Made by a program: the position numbers and the translations under genes. The notes under the pieces are model-generated. The model was given only the letters and a program-made list of their open reading frames with translations. It ran no database searches and was not told where the DNA came from. Positions 1 through 7,527 of a stretch of 33,637 bases of DNA are shown here, in pieces (positions within the stretch are counted from its first letter, which is position 1; every line of letters begins with the position of its first letter). Origin of the DNA: Streptomyces montanisoli (GTDB taxonomy: Bacteria > Actinomycetota > Actinomycetes > Streptomycetales > Streptomycetaceae); assembly GCF_017813245.1 (NCBI RefSeq), contig NZ_JAGIQL010000068.1, positions 1-33,637 of the forward strand, given 5' to 3'.

Positions 1-78
1 AAGCTCGGCGAGCAGCTCTCCGCCCTCGCCGCCCGCGCCCGCCTGGTCGAGCAGGGCCGAGAGCTGCTCGCCGAGCTT
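1..78. repeat. 20-bp perfect inverted repeat at the contig edge
   Basis: Bases 1-20 are the exact reverse complement of bases 59-78, with 38 bases between them. The match stops at base 21/58 and begins at the very first base of the window. It lies inside the TrkA-type reading frame and does not break it. A repeat this long starting exactly at a sequence end is typical of a fold-back assembly or library artefact, but a natural hairpin cannot be excluded. Confidence 0.8.
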
Positions 79-465
79 GCGGTTGTAGGCGCGAATCACC
101 AGCCGCAGACGGGGGTTGGCCCTGCGGGCGGCGAGCGCCGCCCTGATGTTCACCTCGTCGTCCTCGTAGGTGAGCGCGAGCGCCGCCGCGTCGTCGAGCC
201 CCGCCTCGATCAGCGTGCCGTCGTGGGGCTCGCGCGCCTCGATGACGCGCGGCCCCGCCGCGCGGCGCGCGCCGAACCGTGTCCGCGGGTGCTCGGCGGT
301 GCCGGCCGGCGGCACGACGAGGACGACGTTCTCCCCGTACAACACGTGCAGTTCGGTGGCCAGTCGCCTGGCCAGGCCGTCGTCGCCGCACACGATCATG
401 TGGCCGCGCGGGTGGTCGCCTCGTTGGTCGCGTGGGGCCTGCCGGGGAAGTGGGGACACGGTCAC
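1..465 (-). CDS. TrkA-N / RCK-type NAD-binding protein (partial, 3' end missing)
   Basis: About 155 codons are visible before the window edge. The start is GTG at 465, with a second in-frame GTG two codons later. From about residue 23 a Rossmann fold is legible: HMIVCGDDGLARRLATEL, then a second strand reading VVLVVPP. Further on is an acidic DDEVNIRAALAARR segment followed by RLRLVIRAYNRKLG. This is the usual layout of the regulatory nucleotide-binding domain of K+ channels and Trk systems in Streptomyces (family knowledge). Such domains sense NAD(H) or ligands and gate potassium flux. The gene begins 28 bp after the modBC stop on the same strand and may be read through from it, although the functions are unrelated. 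The last about 26 codons overlap the edge inverted repeat and may be unreliable. Confidence 0.75.
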   Translation of the reverse strand, partial: MTVSPLPRQAPRDQRGDHPRGHMIVCGDDGLARRLATELHVLYGENVVLVVPPAGTAEHPRTRFGARRAAGPRVIEAREPHDGTLIEAGLDDAAALALTYEDDEVNIRAALAARRANPRLRLVIRAYNRKLGEQLSALLDQAGAGGEGGELLAEL

Positions 466-493
466 AGTCTGCCGAACCGCCGGGCCGGGTCGT

Positions 494-2452
494 TCAGAGG
501 GTGACCAGGGTGATCTCGGTGGCCTTCACGCTCGTCCACACGCGGACGCCGTCGGCGAGATCGAGGTCGGCGGCGGCCGCCGGGGTGATCTCGGCGACGA
601 GGTCGGGCACCTCGTCCGAGGTGACGAGGACCCGCAGCCTGCTGCCGCTCGCGGTGATCTCGCGGACCGTGCCGGGCCAGACGTTGCGGGGGCTGCCCTC
701 GGGCCGCGTCCGGTACAGGCCGACGGCCTCGGGTTCGATGACGGCCAGCGCCGGTGCGGCCTCCGGCGCCGGGTCCGCGACGACGAGGCGGCCCGTGGGC
801 GCCACGTCGAGCCCCCCGTCCCTGCAAGTGCCCGGCCACGCGTTGTGGCCGAGCATCCGCGCCACCCACGGCGAGCGTGGATGGCGAGAGACCTCGGCGG
901 GCGGCGCGTCCTGCAGGGCGGCGCCGCCGTCGAGCACGAGGACGCGGTCGGCGAGCGACACGGCCTCGACCGGGTCGTGGGTGACCATCAGGCACACGCC
1001 GCCGAACCCGGCGAGGTGCGTGCGCAGGGTGTGCCGCACCTGAGCGCGGGTCGTCTGGTCGAGGGCGGCGAGCGGCTCGTCGAGCAGCAGCAGCCGGGGG
1101 CGTGCCGCGAGCGCGCGGGCGAGCGCGACACGCTGCGCCTGGCCGCCGGAGAGCTCGTGCGGCCTGCGGTGGGCGAGGTGGCCGACGCCGAGCCGGTCGA
1201 GCCACTGCCGCGCGCTGCGCCGCGCCTCGGCGCGCCCGACGCCGTGGGCCCGCAGCCCGTAGGCGGTGTTGGCGAGCGCGTTCAGGTGCGGGAAGAGAGC
1301 CCCGCTCTGCGGCACCCAGGCGACGCCGCGCCGGTGTGGCGGCAGCCGCGTCACGTCGCTGCCGCCGAGGCGGAGTTCGGCGCGGGCGCGCGGGGTGAGC
1401 CCGAGCAGGGCGCGCAGGAGGGTGGTCTTGCCCGCGCCGTTGGGTCCGACGACGGCGATGGTGGTGCCGCCGCCTGCCTGGAGGGTGAGCCGGTTGAAGC
1501 CGGTGACGTCGGCACGCAGGTCCCACCTCTCGGCGGGCACCGGCGGGACGTCCTCTGTTCCGGTCCCGGCGGCGGCCCCGGCCACGGCGTCGGGCGCGGC
1601 GTCCGGCTCACCGGCCTCCGGGGCGCTCCGTCCGGCAGCGGGGCGGCGGGCCGCGCCCGTACCGGCCCACCGGCCGCGCAGCGCGACGAGTACGGCCATC
1701 GCGATGACGAGCAGGAGCAGCGAGACGGAGGTGGCCGCCTCGGGCGAGTCCTGGAGCAGCAGGTAGACGCGCAGCGGCAGTGTCTGGGTGGAGCCGGGCA
1801 GGTTGCCCGCGAACGTGATCGTGGCGCCGAACTCGCCGAGGGCTCGCGCCCAGGTGAGCGCGGAGCCCGCGGCGAGCCCCGGCGCGACCATGGGCAGGGT
1901 GACGGTGAGGAACACCCGCAGCGGCGACGCGCCGAGGGAGGCCGCGGTCTCCTCGTAGGCGGGCCTGAGACCGGCCAGGGTGCCTTCGAGGCTGATGACG
2001 AGAAACGGCATGGCGACGAAGGCCGCCGCGACGATGGCGCCAGAGGTGTGGAAGGTCAGGACGATGCCGAAGGTGTGCTCGAGGAAGGGGCCGATCAGGC
2101 CGCGCCTGCCGAAGCCGAGCAGCAGCGCGACGCCGCCCACGGTGGGCGGCAGCACCATCGGCAGCAGCACGAGCGAGCGCACCAGCGTCTTGCCCGGGAA
2201 GTCGACGCGCGCGAGCAGCCAGGCCAGCGGGACACCGAAGATTAGCGAGAGCCCGAGCGCGCTGAACGACACGACGAGCGAGAGCTTGAGCGCGAGCAGA
2301 GTGTCGTGACCGGTGAGGTCGTGGAACAGCTCGTGCCATTGGGTGTCGGCGACGACCGCGACGAGCGGCAGGAGCAGAAACGCCACCGCGAGCACGGCCG
2401 GCACCGCCAGGGCGATGGGGGTGCCCGCCCCGCGCGTTCGCATGCGTGTCAT
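494..2452 (-). CDS. modBC: Molybdate ABC transporter, fused permease and ATPase (ModBC)
   Basis: This 652-residue fusion joins a ModB permease to a ModC ATPase, to import molybdate across the membrane at ATP cost. Residues 1-265 hold several membrane helices and the permease EAA loop (EETAASLGAS at 167-176). A proline/alanine-rich linker runs to about 310. The ATPase follows: Walker A GPNGAGKT at 336-343, signature LSGGQ at 434-438, Walker B LLLLDEP at 454-460 and switch His492. A C-terminal Mop/TOBE region (about 570-652) suits intracellular oxyanion sensing. The ATG at 2452 has AGGAA just upstream; a longer open frame to 2581 has no such site and reads into the modA tail. It lies 68 bp after modA, so co-transcription is likely. 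Tungstate is a possible alternative substrate. Confidence 0.93.
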   Translation of the reverse strand: MTRMRTRGAGTPIALAVPAVLAVAFLLLPLVAVVADTQWHELFHDLTGHDTLLALKLSLVVSFSALGLSLIFGVPLAWLLARVDFPGKTLVRSLVLLPMVLPPTVGGVALLLGFGRRGLIGPFLEHTFGIVLTFHTSGAIVAAAFVAMPFLVISLEGTLAGLRPAYEETAASLGASPLRVFLTVTLPMVAPGLAAGSALTWARALGEFGATITFAGNLPGSTQTLPLRVYLLLQDSPEAATSVSLLLLVIAMAVLVALRGRWAGTGAARRPAAGRSAPEAGEPDAAPDAVAGAAAGTGTEDVPPVPAERWDLRADVTGFNRLTLQAGGGTTIAVVGPNGAGKTTLLRALLGLTPRARAELRLGGSDVTRLPPHRRGVAWVPQSGALFPHLNALANTAYGLRAHGVGRAEARRSARQWLDRLGVGHLAHRRPHELSGGQAQRVALARALAARPRLLLLDEPLAALDQTTRAQVRHTLRTHLAGFGGVCLMVTHDPVEAVSLADRVLVLDGGAALQDAPPAEVSRHPRSPWVARMLGHNAWPGTCRDGGLDVAPTGRLVVADPAPEAAPALAVIEPEAVGLYRTRPEGSPRNVWPGTVREITASGSRLRVLVTSDEVPDLVAEITPAAAADLDLADGVRVWTSVKATEITLVTL

Positions 2453-2520
2453 CCGGTGTTCCTGACGTCTGCGGTGTCGTGCCGGTGTCGTGCGGTCGCG
2501 CCGTCCGCTCCTGAGGGACC

Positions 2521-3339
2521 CTACGGCTGCTGGAAGCCCGCCTTGCGCAGGATGGACTGCGCCTCGGGGGTGGTGAGCCACTTGACGAACGCCTGGGCGG
2601 CCGCCGACTGCTTGGAGTCCTTGAGGGTTGCGGCCGGATAGGACGCCACCGCGTTCTGCGCGTCCGGGATCGCGATGCTGTCGACCTTGTCGGGCGCGGT
2701 CGCCGCGTCGGTCTTGTAGACGATGCCGGCGTCGGCGCTGGTCTCGACCTTGGTGAGGACGGAGCGGACGTCGGCCTCCTCGGACTTGGGGTGGACCGTG
2801 ACGTGCTGCTTCTTCAGGACCTGCGCGGCGTAGTTGCCCGCGGGCACGGCCGGGGCGGCGAGGACGACGGAGAGCTTGGGGTCGGCCAGGTCCTTCAGCG
2901 TCTTGACGTGGTGGGGGTTGCCCTTCTGCGTGACGATGACGAGGCGGTTCTTCGCGATGATCGTCGGCGCTCCGACGTCGGACCCCGCGTCGCCCATGGT
3001 CTTCGTGTTGGCCGTGACCAGCACGTCGGCGGGTGCGCCCTGCTTGACCTGGGCGACGAGTGCCTGGGAGCCGGCGAAGGAGAACTTCACCCTGGTGCCG
3101 GGGTGCTCCTTCATGTACGTGTCGCCCGCGGTCTTGAAGACGTCGGTGAGGGAGGCGGCGGCGAGCACGGTCAGGTCGGCCGCAGGGGCCTTGCCCGACG
3201 AGGAGGACGCGGCCCCGCTCGCGGAGGCCGATCCCGCCTTGTCGCCGCTGCCGCCGTTCGAGCAGGCCGCGGCGAGCGGCAGGACGAGTGCGGCGACGGC
3301 GAGTGCGGCGGCCGAACGGCGGCTGGTGGCAGGTCGCAT
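2521..3339 (-). CDS. modA: Molybdate-binding lipoprotein ModA
   Basis: This is a 272-residue extracytoplasmic solute-binding protein that captures molybdate for ModBC. The N-terminus is a lipoprotein signal: basic MRPATSRR, a hydrophobic stretch, then lipobox LAAAC with Cys26 as the lipidated residue. A Ser/Gly/Ala-rich linker runs to about 50. The mature domain opens with LTVLAAASLTDVF and continues with FSFAGSQALVAQVKQGAPADV and DAGIVYKTDA, the oxyanion-contacting segments usual in ModA. It ends KAGFQQP. The ATG at 3339 is preceded by GAGGAG at good spacing. It sits between the TOBE regulator and modBC on one strand, so the three probably form one operon. Confidence 0.95.
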   Translation of the reverse strand: MRPATSRRSAAALAVAALVLPLAAACSNGGSGDKAGSASASGAASSSSGKAPAADLTVLAAASLTDVFKTAGDTYMKEHPGTRVKFSFAGSQALVAQVKQGAPADVLVTANTKTMGDAGSDVGAPTIIAKNRLVIVTQKGNPHHVKTLKDLADPKLSVVLAAPAVPAGNYAAQVLKKQHVTVHPKSEEADVRSVLTKVETSADAGIVYKTDAATAPDKVDSIAIPDAQNAVASYPAATLKDSKQSAAAQAFVKWLTTPEAQSILRKAGFQQP

Positions 3340-3362
3340 GGGACGGTGACTCCTCGGGCGTG

Positions 3363-3382
3363 GCGGGCCGGGACGGGCCCGC
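3363..3382. promoter_or_regulatory. Leader hairpin ahead of modA
   Basis: GCGGGCC and GGCCCGC form a perfect 7-bp stem with a 6-base loop, 7 bases upstream of the modA ribosome-binding site, in the 114-bp gap after the regulator gene. It could tune modA translation or be an mRNA-processing structure. It does not resemble a Moco riboswitch, and in a GC-rich genome a short stem may be coincidence. Confidence 0.25.
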
Positions 3383-3453
3383 GAGCGGATGGGGCAGGAG
3401 CGCCGGGGACGGGCGACGCGGTGCGTGCGGCGGTGGTAAGGGGTGGTGGTACT

Positions 3454-3849
3454 TCAGCCGCGGTCGACGTGCACGTTGGTGGCCTTCACCCGCGCCGTGG
3501 CACGCATGCCGACCTCCAGGCCGAGTTCCTCGACGGCCTCGCGGGTGAGCAGGGAGACGAGCCGGTGCGGCCCCGCCTGGATCTCGACCTGGGCGGCGAC
3601 ATCGCCCAGGGTGACGGCGGTGACGATGCCCGGAAAGGCGTTGCGGACCGACGTGTAGGGCTCGTCGCCCTCGTCGGCGCCGCTCTGCGCGACCTCGACG
3701 GAGAAGGCCGCGAGGTCGCGGCCTTCGATGAGGCGGCGCCCCGCCTCGTCGCGGTGCGTGGCGACCCGGCCGGCGTCGGCCCAGCGGCGCGCGGTGTCCG
3801 GGCTCACCCCGAGCAGCCTGGCTGCCTGACCGATCGTGTACGACTGCAT
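3454..3849 (-). CDS. Helix-turn-helix regulator with TOBE (Mop) domain
   Basis: This 131-residue protein carries an N-terminal MerR/excisionase-like winged helix (YTIGQAARLLGVSPDTARRW, residues 4-23, followed by VATHRDEAGRRLIEG). A C-terminal TOBE/molbindin domain follows, from about residue 64 (SVRNAFPGIVTAVTLGDVAAQVEI). TOBE domains bind molybdate or tungstate, so it is probably the Mo-responsive regulator of the adjoining modA-modBC genes. ATG at 3849 is preferred; an in-frame TTG nine bases upstream has no ribosome-binding site. A -10 box ends seven bases before the ATG, so the mRNA appears to be leaderless. The family is common next to mod genes in Streptomyces. The direction of regulation is inferred. 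Confidence 0.85.
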   Translation of the reverse strand: MQSYTIGQAARLLGVSPDTARRWADAGRVATHRDEAGRRLIEGRDLAAFSVEVAQSGADEGDEPYTSVRNAFPGIVTAVTLGDVAAQVEIQAGPHRLVSLLTREAVEELGLEVGMRATARVKATNVHVDRG

Positions 3850-3856
3850 GCGCGAC

Positions 3857-3886
3857 AAGATAGGCCGTTCAGCCTGGCATTTACAA
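3857..3886 (-). promoter_or_regulatory. Promoter of the TOBE regulator-mod operon, apparently leaderless
   Basis: On the minus strand a -35-like TTGTAA (3881-3886) and a -10 TATCTT (3857-3862) are separated by exactly 18 bases. Only seven bases lie between the -10 box and the ATG at 3849, which places the transcription start at or next to the start codon. No Shine-Dalgarno sequence exists there. The CAAC/GTTG arms around the -35 box could belong to an operator. Confidence 0.6.
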
Positions 3887-3948
3887 CCTGTTGGATGGAT
3901 CTACATGGCAGATGCGACCGTGCGTGGAGGATCGTCCGAAGCGCGCCG

Positions 3949-5184
3949 TCAGCCCTTGATCGCGCGCAGGACCACGAACTTCGGATCGCTCGCGACGACC
4001 TCGCACCGGCCGAAGAGCCGGCGGAGCTTGGCGTGGTAGCCGAGGTGCCTGTTGCCCACGACCCACAGCTCTCCCCCGGGGCGCAACGCGGCCCTCGCAC
4101 CGGTGAACATGCGCCAGGCCGTCTTGTCGGTCGTCGCCTGGTGGCTGTGGAACGGCGGGTTGTTGAGTACGAGGTCCACGCTGCCAGCGGCCGTCTCGCG
4201 CAGCGCGTCGCCGAGCACGAAGTGGGCCGACGGGGCCTTGGCCGCCCCGCCAAGGCCCGGCGCGAACGCCTCCTGGAACGCCTCCTGGAACGTCGCCCGG
4301 GCGGAGGCGATCGCCGAGTGGGACTCGTCGACGAAGGTGACGCGCGCCTCGGGGTTGGCGAGCGCGGCCGCCGTGCCGACGACGCCGTTGCCGCAGCCGA
4401 GGTCCACGACGTGCTCGGGGCCGTGCCGCTCGGGCAGGTGGCGCAGGAAGAACCGGGTGCCGATGTCGAGGCGCTCCGCGCAGAAGATCCCGGCGTGGCC
4501 CACGGCCGTGCGGCCCGACATGACGCCCACGTCCCGCGGCAGCGCGTACCGCACGGGCCAGGGGTTGGGCGGTCGCGCGGGCCCGTCGCCCACCTTGTCC
4601 GCGGCCGGGGTGGTCAGGACGAGGCGGGACTTGTGGGCGGCGAGGGTGGTCCTGGTCTCGCCGACGACGTCCTCGAAGAGCCGGAGGGTCGAGTTGTGGA
4701 TCTCGGTGGTGCGTCCGGCGCCGACGACGAGTGAGCCCGGGTGCAGCGCGGGGGCGAGCCGGTGCAGCTGGTCCTCCAGCAGGGCGAGGCTCTTGGGCAC
4801 GCGGACGAGGAGGACGTCGACGCGCGCGGGGGGCGTGTCGCGCGCGGACAGCAGGCTGACGGTCTCGCTGTCCGCGCCCGAGCGGCGGAGGTTCGCCCGG
4901 GTCGCGCACTGGGTGAGGTGGCTGTCCGTGATCTGCACGAGCGGCCCGCGCGGGGCGAGCGGGCCCGCGGGGAGCTGTTCGAGCCGGGCGGCAGCGAGGG
5001 CTGTTGTCAGGGCGCCCCAGCGGTCGCCGGCGACGACGACCGTGCCGGTCAGGTCGGCCGCGGTGTCGGCGAGGTGGCTGAGCAGGTACGTGTCGGCGCC
5101 GTCCCAGGCGCGCAAGGGGTCGCGGGCGTCCTCGGGGTAGCGGGTGAGGACGTGTTCGCCCCAGGGAGTCGTGAAACCGTTCAT
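3949..5184 (-). CDS. RsmC/RlmG-type rRNA (guanine-N2) methyltransferase
   Basis: This 411-residue SAM-dependent methyltransferase has the two-domain RsmC/RlmG layout. A degenerate N-terminal Rossmann domain (about 1-215) comes first. The catalytic domain carries the SAM loop VVDLGCGNGVVG, an acidic strand end FVDES, and the catalytic NPPF at 342-345 followed by HSHQATTDKTAWRMF, typical of guanine-N2 methyltransferases acting on rRNA. The likely target is a 23S or 16S rRNA guanine; the exact base cannot be told from sequence. The ATG at 5184 (MNGFTTPWGEH) is preferred because an upstream ATG at 5232 would overlap the preceding gene. It has a weak ribosome-binding site and follows the small gene by 13 bp, so coupling is plausible. 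A 12-bp in-frame duplication lies in the SAM domain. Confidence 0.85.
   Translation of the reverse strand: MNGFTTPWGEHVLTRYPEDARDPLRAWDGADTYLLSHLADTAADLTGTVVVAGDRWGALTTALAAARLEQLPAGPLAPRGPLVQITDSHLTQCATRANLRRSGADSETVSLLSARDTPPARVDVLLVRVPKSLALLEDQLHRLAPALHPGSLVVGAGRTTEIHNSTLRLFEDVVGETRTTLAAHKSRLVLTTPAADKVGDGPARPPNPWPVRYALPRDVGVMSGRTAVGHAGIFCAERLDIGTRFFLRHLPERHGPEHVVDLGCGNGVVGTAAALANPEARVTFVDESHSAIASARATFQEAFQEAFAPGLGGAAKAPSAHFVLGDALRETAAGSVDLVLNNPPFHSHQATTDKTAWRMFTGARAALRPGGELWVVGNRHLGYHAKLRRLFGRCEVVASDPKFVVLRAIKG
4267..4290. repeat. 12-bp tandem duplication inside the methyltransferase gene
   Basis: Two perfect copies of CGCCTCCTGGAA stand head to tail. On the minus strand they encode a repeated four-residue unit (FQEAFQEAF) between the acidic SAM-binding strand and NPPF. 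The duplication keeps the frame and looks like recent slippage. Confidence 0.8.
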
Positions 5185-5197
5185 GGTGGTCAGCAGG

Positions 5198-5458
5198 CTA
5201 GCCGCCGGGGGCGGGCCGTCCGTACTCGCCACCGCGGCCGGCCCTGCGGGCGCGGTCGAGGGCCGACTGCGCCTGGGTGCGGCTCAGCACGGCGGCGAAC
5301 TCGGCGCGCGCGATGTCCAGGACCACGTCGGCGTTCGCCGGCGGGTGCGGGTGGTCGCGCAGGGCGATGTCGGCCGCGGCGCGGGCGAGTATGTCGTCGT
5401 CGGGCGCCGCACCGGGCCGCGACAGCGAGTGCAGCACCTGGAGCCAGAGGGCGGGCAT
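5198..5458 (-). CDS. Small conserved-looking hypothetical protein
   Basis: This 86-residue protein begins MPALWLQVLHSLSRPG. It is largely helical, with acidic and alanine-rich stretches (DDDILARAAADIALRD, then DVVLDIARAEFAAVLSRTQAQ), and ends in a Gly/Arg/Pro tail. I see no signal peptide, membrane segment or known motif and cannot name its function. The ATG at 5458 is supported by GAAGGAAAG upstream; a longer frame to 5515 lacks such a site. It ends 13 bp before the methyltransferase start on the same strand, so the two are probably co-expressed. Confidence 0.6.
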   Translation of the reverse strand: MPALWLQVLHSLSRPGAAPDDDILARAAADIALRDHPHPPANADVVLDIARAEFAAVLSRTQAQSALDRARRAGRGGEYGRPAPGG

Positions 5459-5599
5459 GGCGTCACTTTCCTTCGTTCCCCGTGTGGACGGTCCGCCACC
5501 TTCCGTGACGAGCATGCCACGCGGAGCGCCGCCGCACTCCCCGTTCCGCGAACAATCCGGCCCGGTGCCGGTGAGGGCGGCGGCGTATGCCCGCTTCGG

Positions 5600-6817
5600 C
5601 TACCAGTCGTGGACGGTGCCGTCGAGGAGGCGGTTCACGGGCAGGTACGCCGGTTCGTACGGATACCTGCCCGCGGCCTCCGCGTCGAAGTCGACGCCGA
5701 GTCCCGGCAGCTGCGAGGGGCGCAGCATTCCGTCGGTGAAGGTGTGCGAGGGCCGGAAGACCTCGAGCGTCCGCTCCGCGTGCCACGTGTACTCCTGGAT
5801 GCCGAAGTTGTGCACGGCCGTGTCGAGGTGGACGGCCGCGGCCATACCGACAGGGGAGATGTCGGCGGGCCCGTGGATTCCGGACTTGACGCCGTGGACG
5901 GCCGCCAGGTCGAGGAGCTTGCGCATGGCGGTGACGCCGCCGATGTGGGTGACCGCGGAGCGCGCGTAGTCGATCAGCCGCTCGGACAGCAACGGACCGT
6001 AGTCGTGGAGCGAGTTGAAGACCTCGCCGATGGCGAGCGGCGTGGTGGTGTGCCCACGTACGAGGCGCAGGGCCGACGGGTCCTCCGCGGGTGTCGCGTC
6101 CTCCAGCCAGAACAGGTCGTACGGTTCGAGGTCCTTGCCGAGGCGGGCGGCCTGGACGGGCGTCATCCGGTGGTGCCCGTCGTGCAGCAGGGGCAGTTCG
6201 GGCCCGAACTCGGCGCGGACGGCCTCGAAGACGCGCGGGATGTGGCGCAGGTACGCGGCGGTGTCCCACGTCTCCTCGAAGGGGCGCGGGTGCCCGGACG
6301 CGCCGGCCCGCGCGCCGCCGCGGTCGGAGTCCGCCACGCCGTACACCGCGTCGAGCCCGGGGACGCCCGCCTGGACGCGGACGGCGCGGAAGCCCTGCTC
6401 GCGCACCGCGCGCACCGAGTCGAGCACCTCGGGTATGTCGCGGCCCGAGGCGTGCCCGTAGGCGAGGGCGCCGGTGCGGGAGGCGCCGCCGAGCAGCTGG
6501 TAGAGCGGCATACCCGCCGCCTTGGCCTTGATGTCCCACAGCGCGGTGTCGACGGCCGCGACGGCGGCCATCGTCACGGGCCCGCGCCGCCAGTAGGCGC
6601 CGCGGTAGAGGTACTGCCAGGTGTCCTCGATCCGTCCCGCGTCGCGCCCGGCCAGCAGCGGTGCGATGTGGTCGCGCAGGTACGAGGCGACGGCCAGCTC
6701 ACGGCCGTTGAGCGTGGCGTCGCCGACGCCGGTGAGGCCCTCGTCCGTGCTGATTCGGAGGGTGACGAAGTTGCGGCCTGGGCCGGTGACGATGGTGTCG
6801 GCTGCGATGATCTTCAT
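5600..6817 (-). CDS. manD: D-mannonate dehydratase (ManD/RspA, enolase superfamily)
   Basis: This 405-residue enolase-superfamily enzyme matches the ManD/RspA subgroup almost motif by motif. It opens MKIIAADTIVTGPGRNFVTL, continues GVGDATLNGRELAVASYL and RIEDTWQYLYRGAYWRRGP, then has the metal/acid segment HDGHHR, metal ligands in FWLEDATPAED and AIGEVFN, and the HGPADISPVGMAAA loop. The family dehydrates D-mannonate to 2-keto-3-deoxygluconate; some members act poorly or on D-gluconate. The ATG at 6817 has AGGAG at moderate spacing. No other uronate catabolic gene (kinase, aldolase, uronate isomerase) is in the window, so the pathway role is inferred from family alone. The TetR gene lies upstream on the same strand but a hairpin separates them. 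Confidence 0.88.
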   Translation of the reverse strand: MKIIAADTIVTGPGRNFVTLRISTDEGLTGVGDATLNGRELAVASYLRDHIAPLLAGRDAGRIEDTWQYLYRGAYWRRGPVTMAAVAAVDTALWDIKAKAAGMPLYQLLGGASRTGALAYGHASGRDIPEVLDSVRAVREQGFRAVRVQAGVPGLDAVYGVADSDRGGARAGASGHPRPFEETWDTAAYLRHIPRVFEAVRAEFGPELPLLHDGHHRMTPVQAARLGKDLEPYDLFWLEDATPAEDPSALRLVRGHTTTPLAIGEVFNSLHDYGPLLSERLIDYARSAVTHIGGVTAMRKLLDLAAVHGVKSGIHGPADISPVGMAAAVHLDTAVHNFGIQEYTWHAERTLEVFRPSHTFTDGMLRPSQLPGLGVDFDAEAAGRYPYEPAYLPVNRLLDGTVHDW

Positions 6818-6868
6818 GCGGACGCGGCTCCTGTCGTGGACGAGAGGGGTGCGCGTCCAGCATGCCCG

Positions 6869-6890
6869 CCCGGTGCGGCGGCGCACCGGG
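6869..6890 (-). terminator. Hairpin terminator after the TetR gene
   Basis: CCCGGTGCG and CGCACCGGG form a perfect 9-bp stem with a 4-base loop, starting two bases after the TetR stop codon in the direction of transcription. There is no T-run, as is common in Streptomyces. It lies 51 bp ahead of manD and may reduce read-through. Confidence 0.6.
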
Positions 6891-6892
6891 GC

Positions 6893-7462
6893 TCAGGGCG
6901 TTCGCGCTCCTGCGTACGCGGCGAGCAGCAGCGCGGCCGCCTCGCGTGCCTGCGCCGCGGGGCGCGCGCAGCCGAAGACGCCGGCGGTCACCATCGCGCC
7001 CTCGGCGAGCAGCAGCAGGTGGTCCGTCGCCGCGTCCGGCAGTCCGGCCGCCGCGACGAGGCCGGCGAGGTACGCGCGGAACGCCGTCTTGTGTGCCGTG
7101 GCGAGCGCGGCGACGGCCGGGCTCGTGGCGCCCAGTTCCCCGTGGGCGTTGATCCACGCGCAGCCACGGAAGCCGGGCTCGCGGAACCACTCGCCCAGGA
7201 AGTCGAAGACGGTGAGGACCCGCTCCCCGGGGTCGCTCGCGCGCTCGACGCGGTCCGCCAGCCTGCGCCGCCAGGCGACGTCCCTGCGCTCCAGGTAGGC
7301 CTGGACGAGCTGGTCCTTGGCCGGAAACAGCTGGTAGAGACGCTTGAGCGACACACCGGACGCCGTACGGATCTCGTCCATGCCCACGGCGCGGATCCCG
7401 CGCTCGTAGAAGAGCCGTTCCGCGGCATCGAGAGCCTGCCGGCGGGCGGCCGTGCCGTCCAT
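6893..7462 (-). CDS. TetR-family transcriptional regulator
   Basis: This 189-residue protein has a TetR N-terminal domain (ALDAAERLFYERGIRAVGMD, then EIRTASGVSLKRLYQLFPAK) and a ligand domain with the GCAWINAHGELG segment seen in many Streptomyces TetR proteins. The ATG at 7462 is preceded by a short GAAGGAT-like site. It diverges from the DUF1348 gene; the 143-bp gap holds a good promoter and a perfect palindrome just downstream of its -10 box. It therefore most likely represses DUF1348 and perhaps itself. The ligand is unknown. The manD gene downstream on the same strand may or may not belong to its regulon. Confidence 0.88.
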   Translation of the reverse strand: MDGTAARRQALDAAERLFYERGIRAVGMDEIRTASGVSLKRLYQLFPAKDQLVQAYLERRDVAWRRRLADRVERASDPGERVLTVFDFLGEWFREPGFRGCAWINAHGELGATSPAVAALATAHKTAFRAYLAGLVAAAGLPDAATDHLLLLAEGAMVTAGVFGCARPAAQAREAAALLLAAYAGARTP

Positions 7463-7488
7463 GATCCTTCACCACTCCTCGCCGGCGC

Positions 7489-7517
7489 TTGACCGGGATT
7501 CCGGTGGTACTTACCGT
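7489..7517 (+). promoter_or_regulatory. Sigma70-type promoter of the DUF1348 gene
   Basis: TTGACC (7489-7494) and TACCGT (7512-7517) are spaced by exactly 17 bases, which predicts a start near 7524. A 5-bp-arm palindrome (ACCGG-GATT-CCGGT, 7492-7505) overlaps the -35 side. Confidence 0.6.
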
Positions 7518-7527
7518 AACAGCGGAG

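Noticed and set aside
170..2245. 691-codon plus-strand open frame
   Set aside because: It is antisense to modBC, rich in Arg/Gly/Ala with no domain, and explained by the GC-rich complement of a real gene.
3340..3453. Moco or tungsten riboswitch ahead of modA
   Set aside because: Only one short hairpin is visible; the long conserved multi-stem layout of a Moco riboswitch is absent.
5144..7492. 782-codon plus-strand open frame
   Set aside because: Antisense to the manD and TetR genes; composition is typical of a shadow frame.
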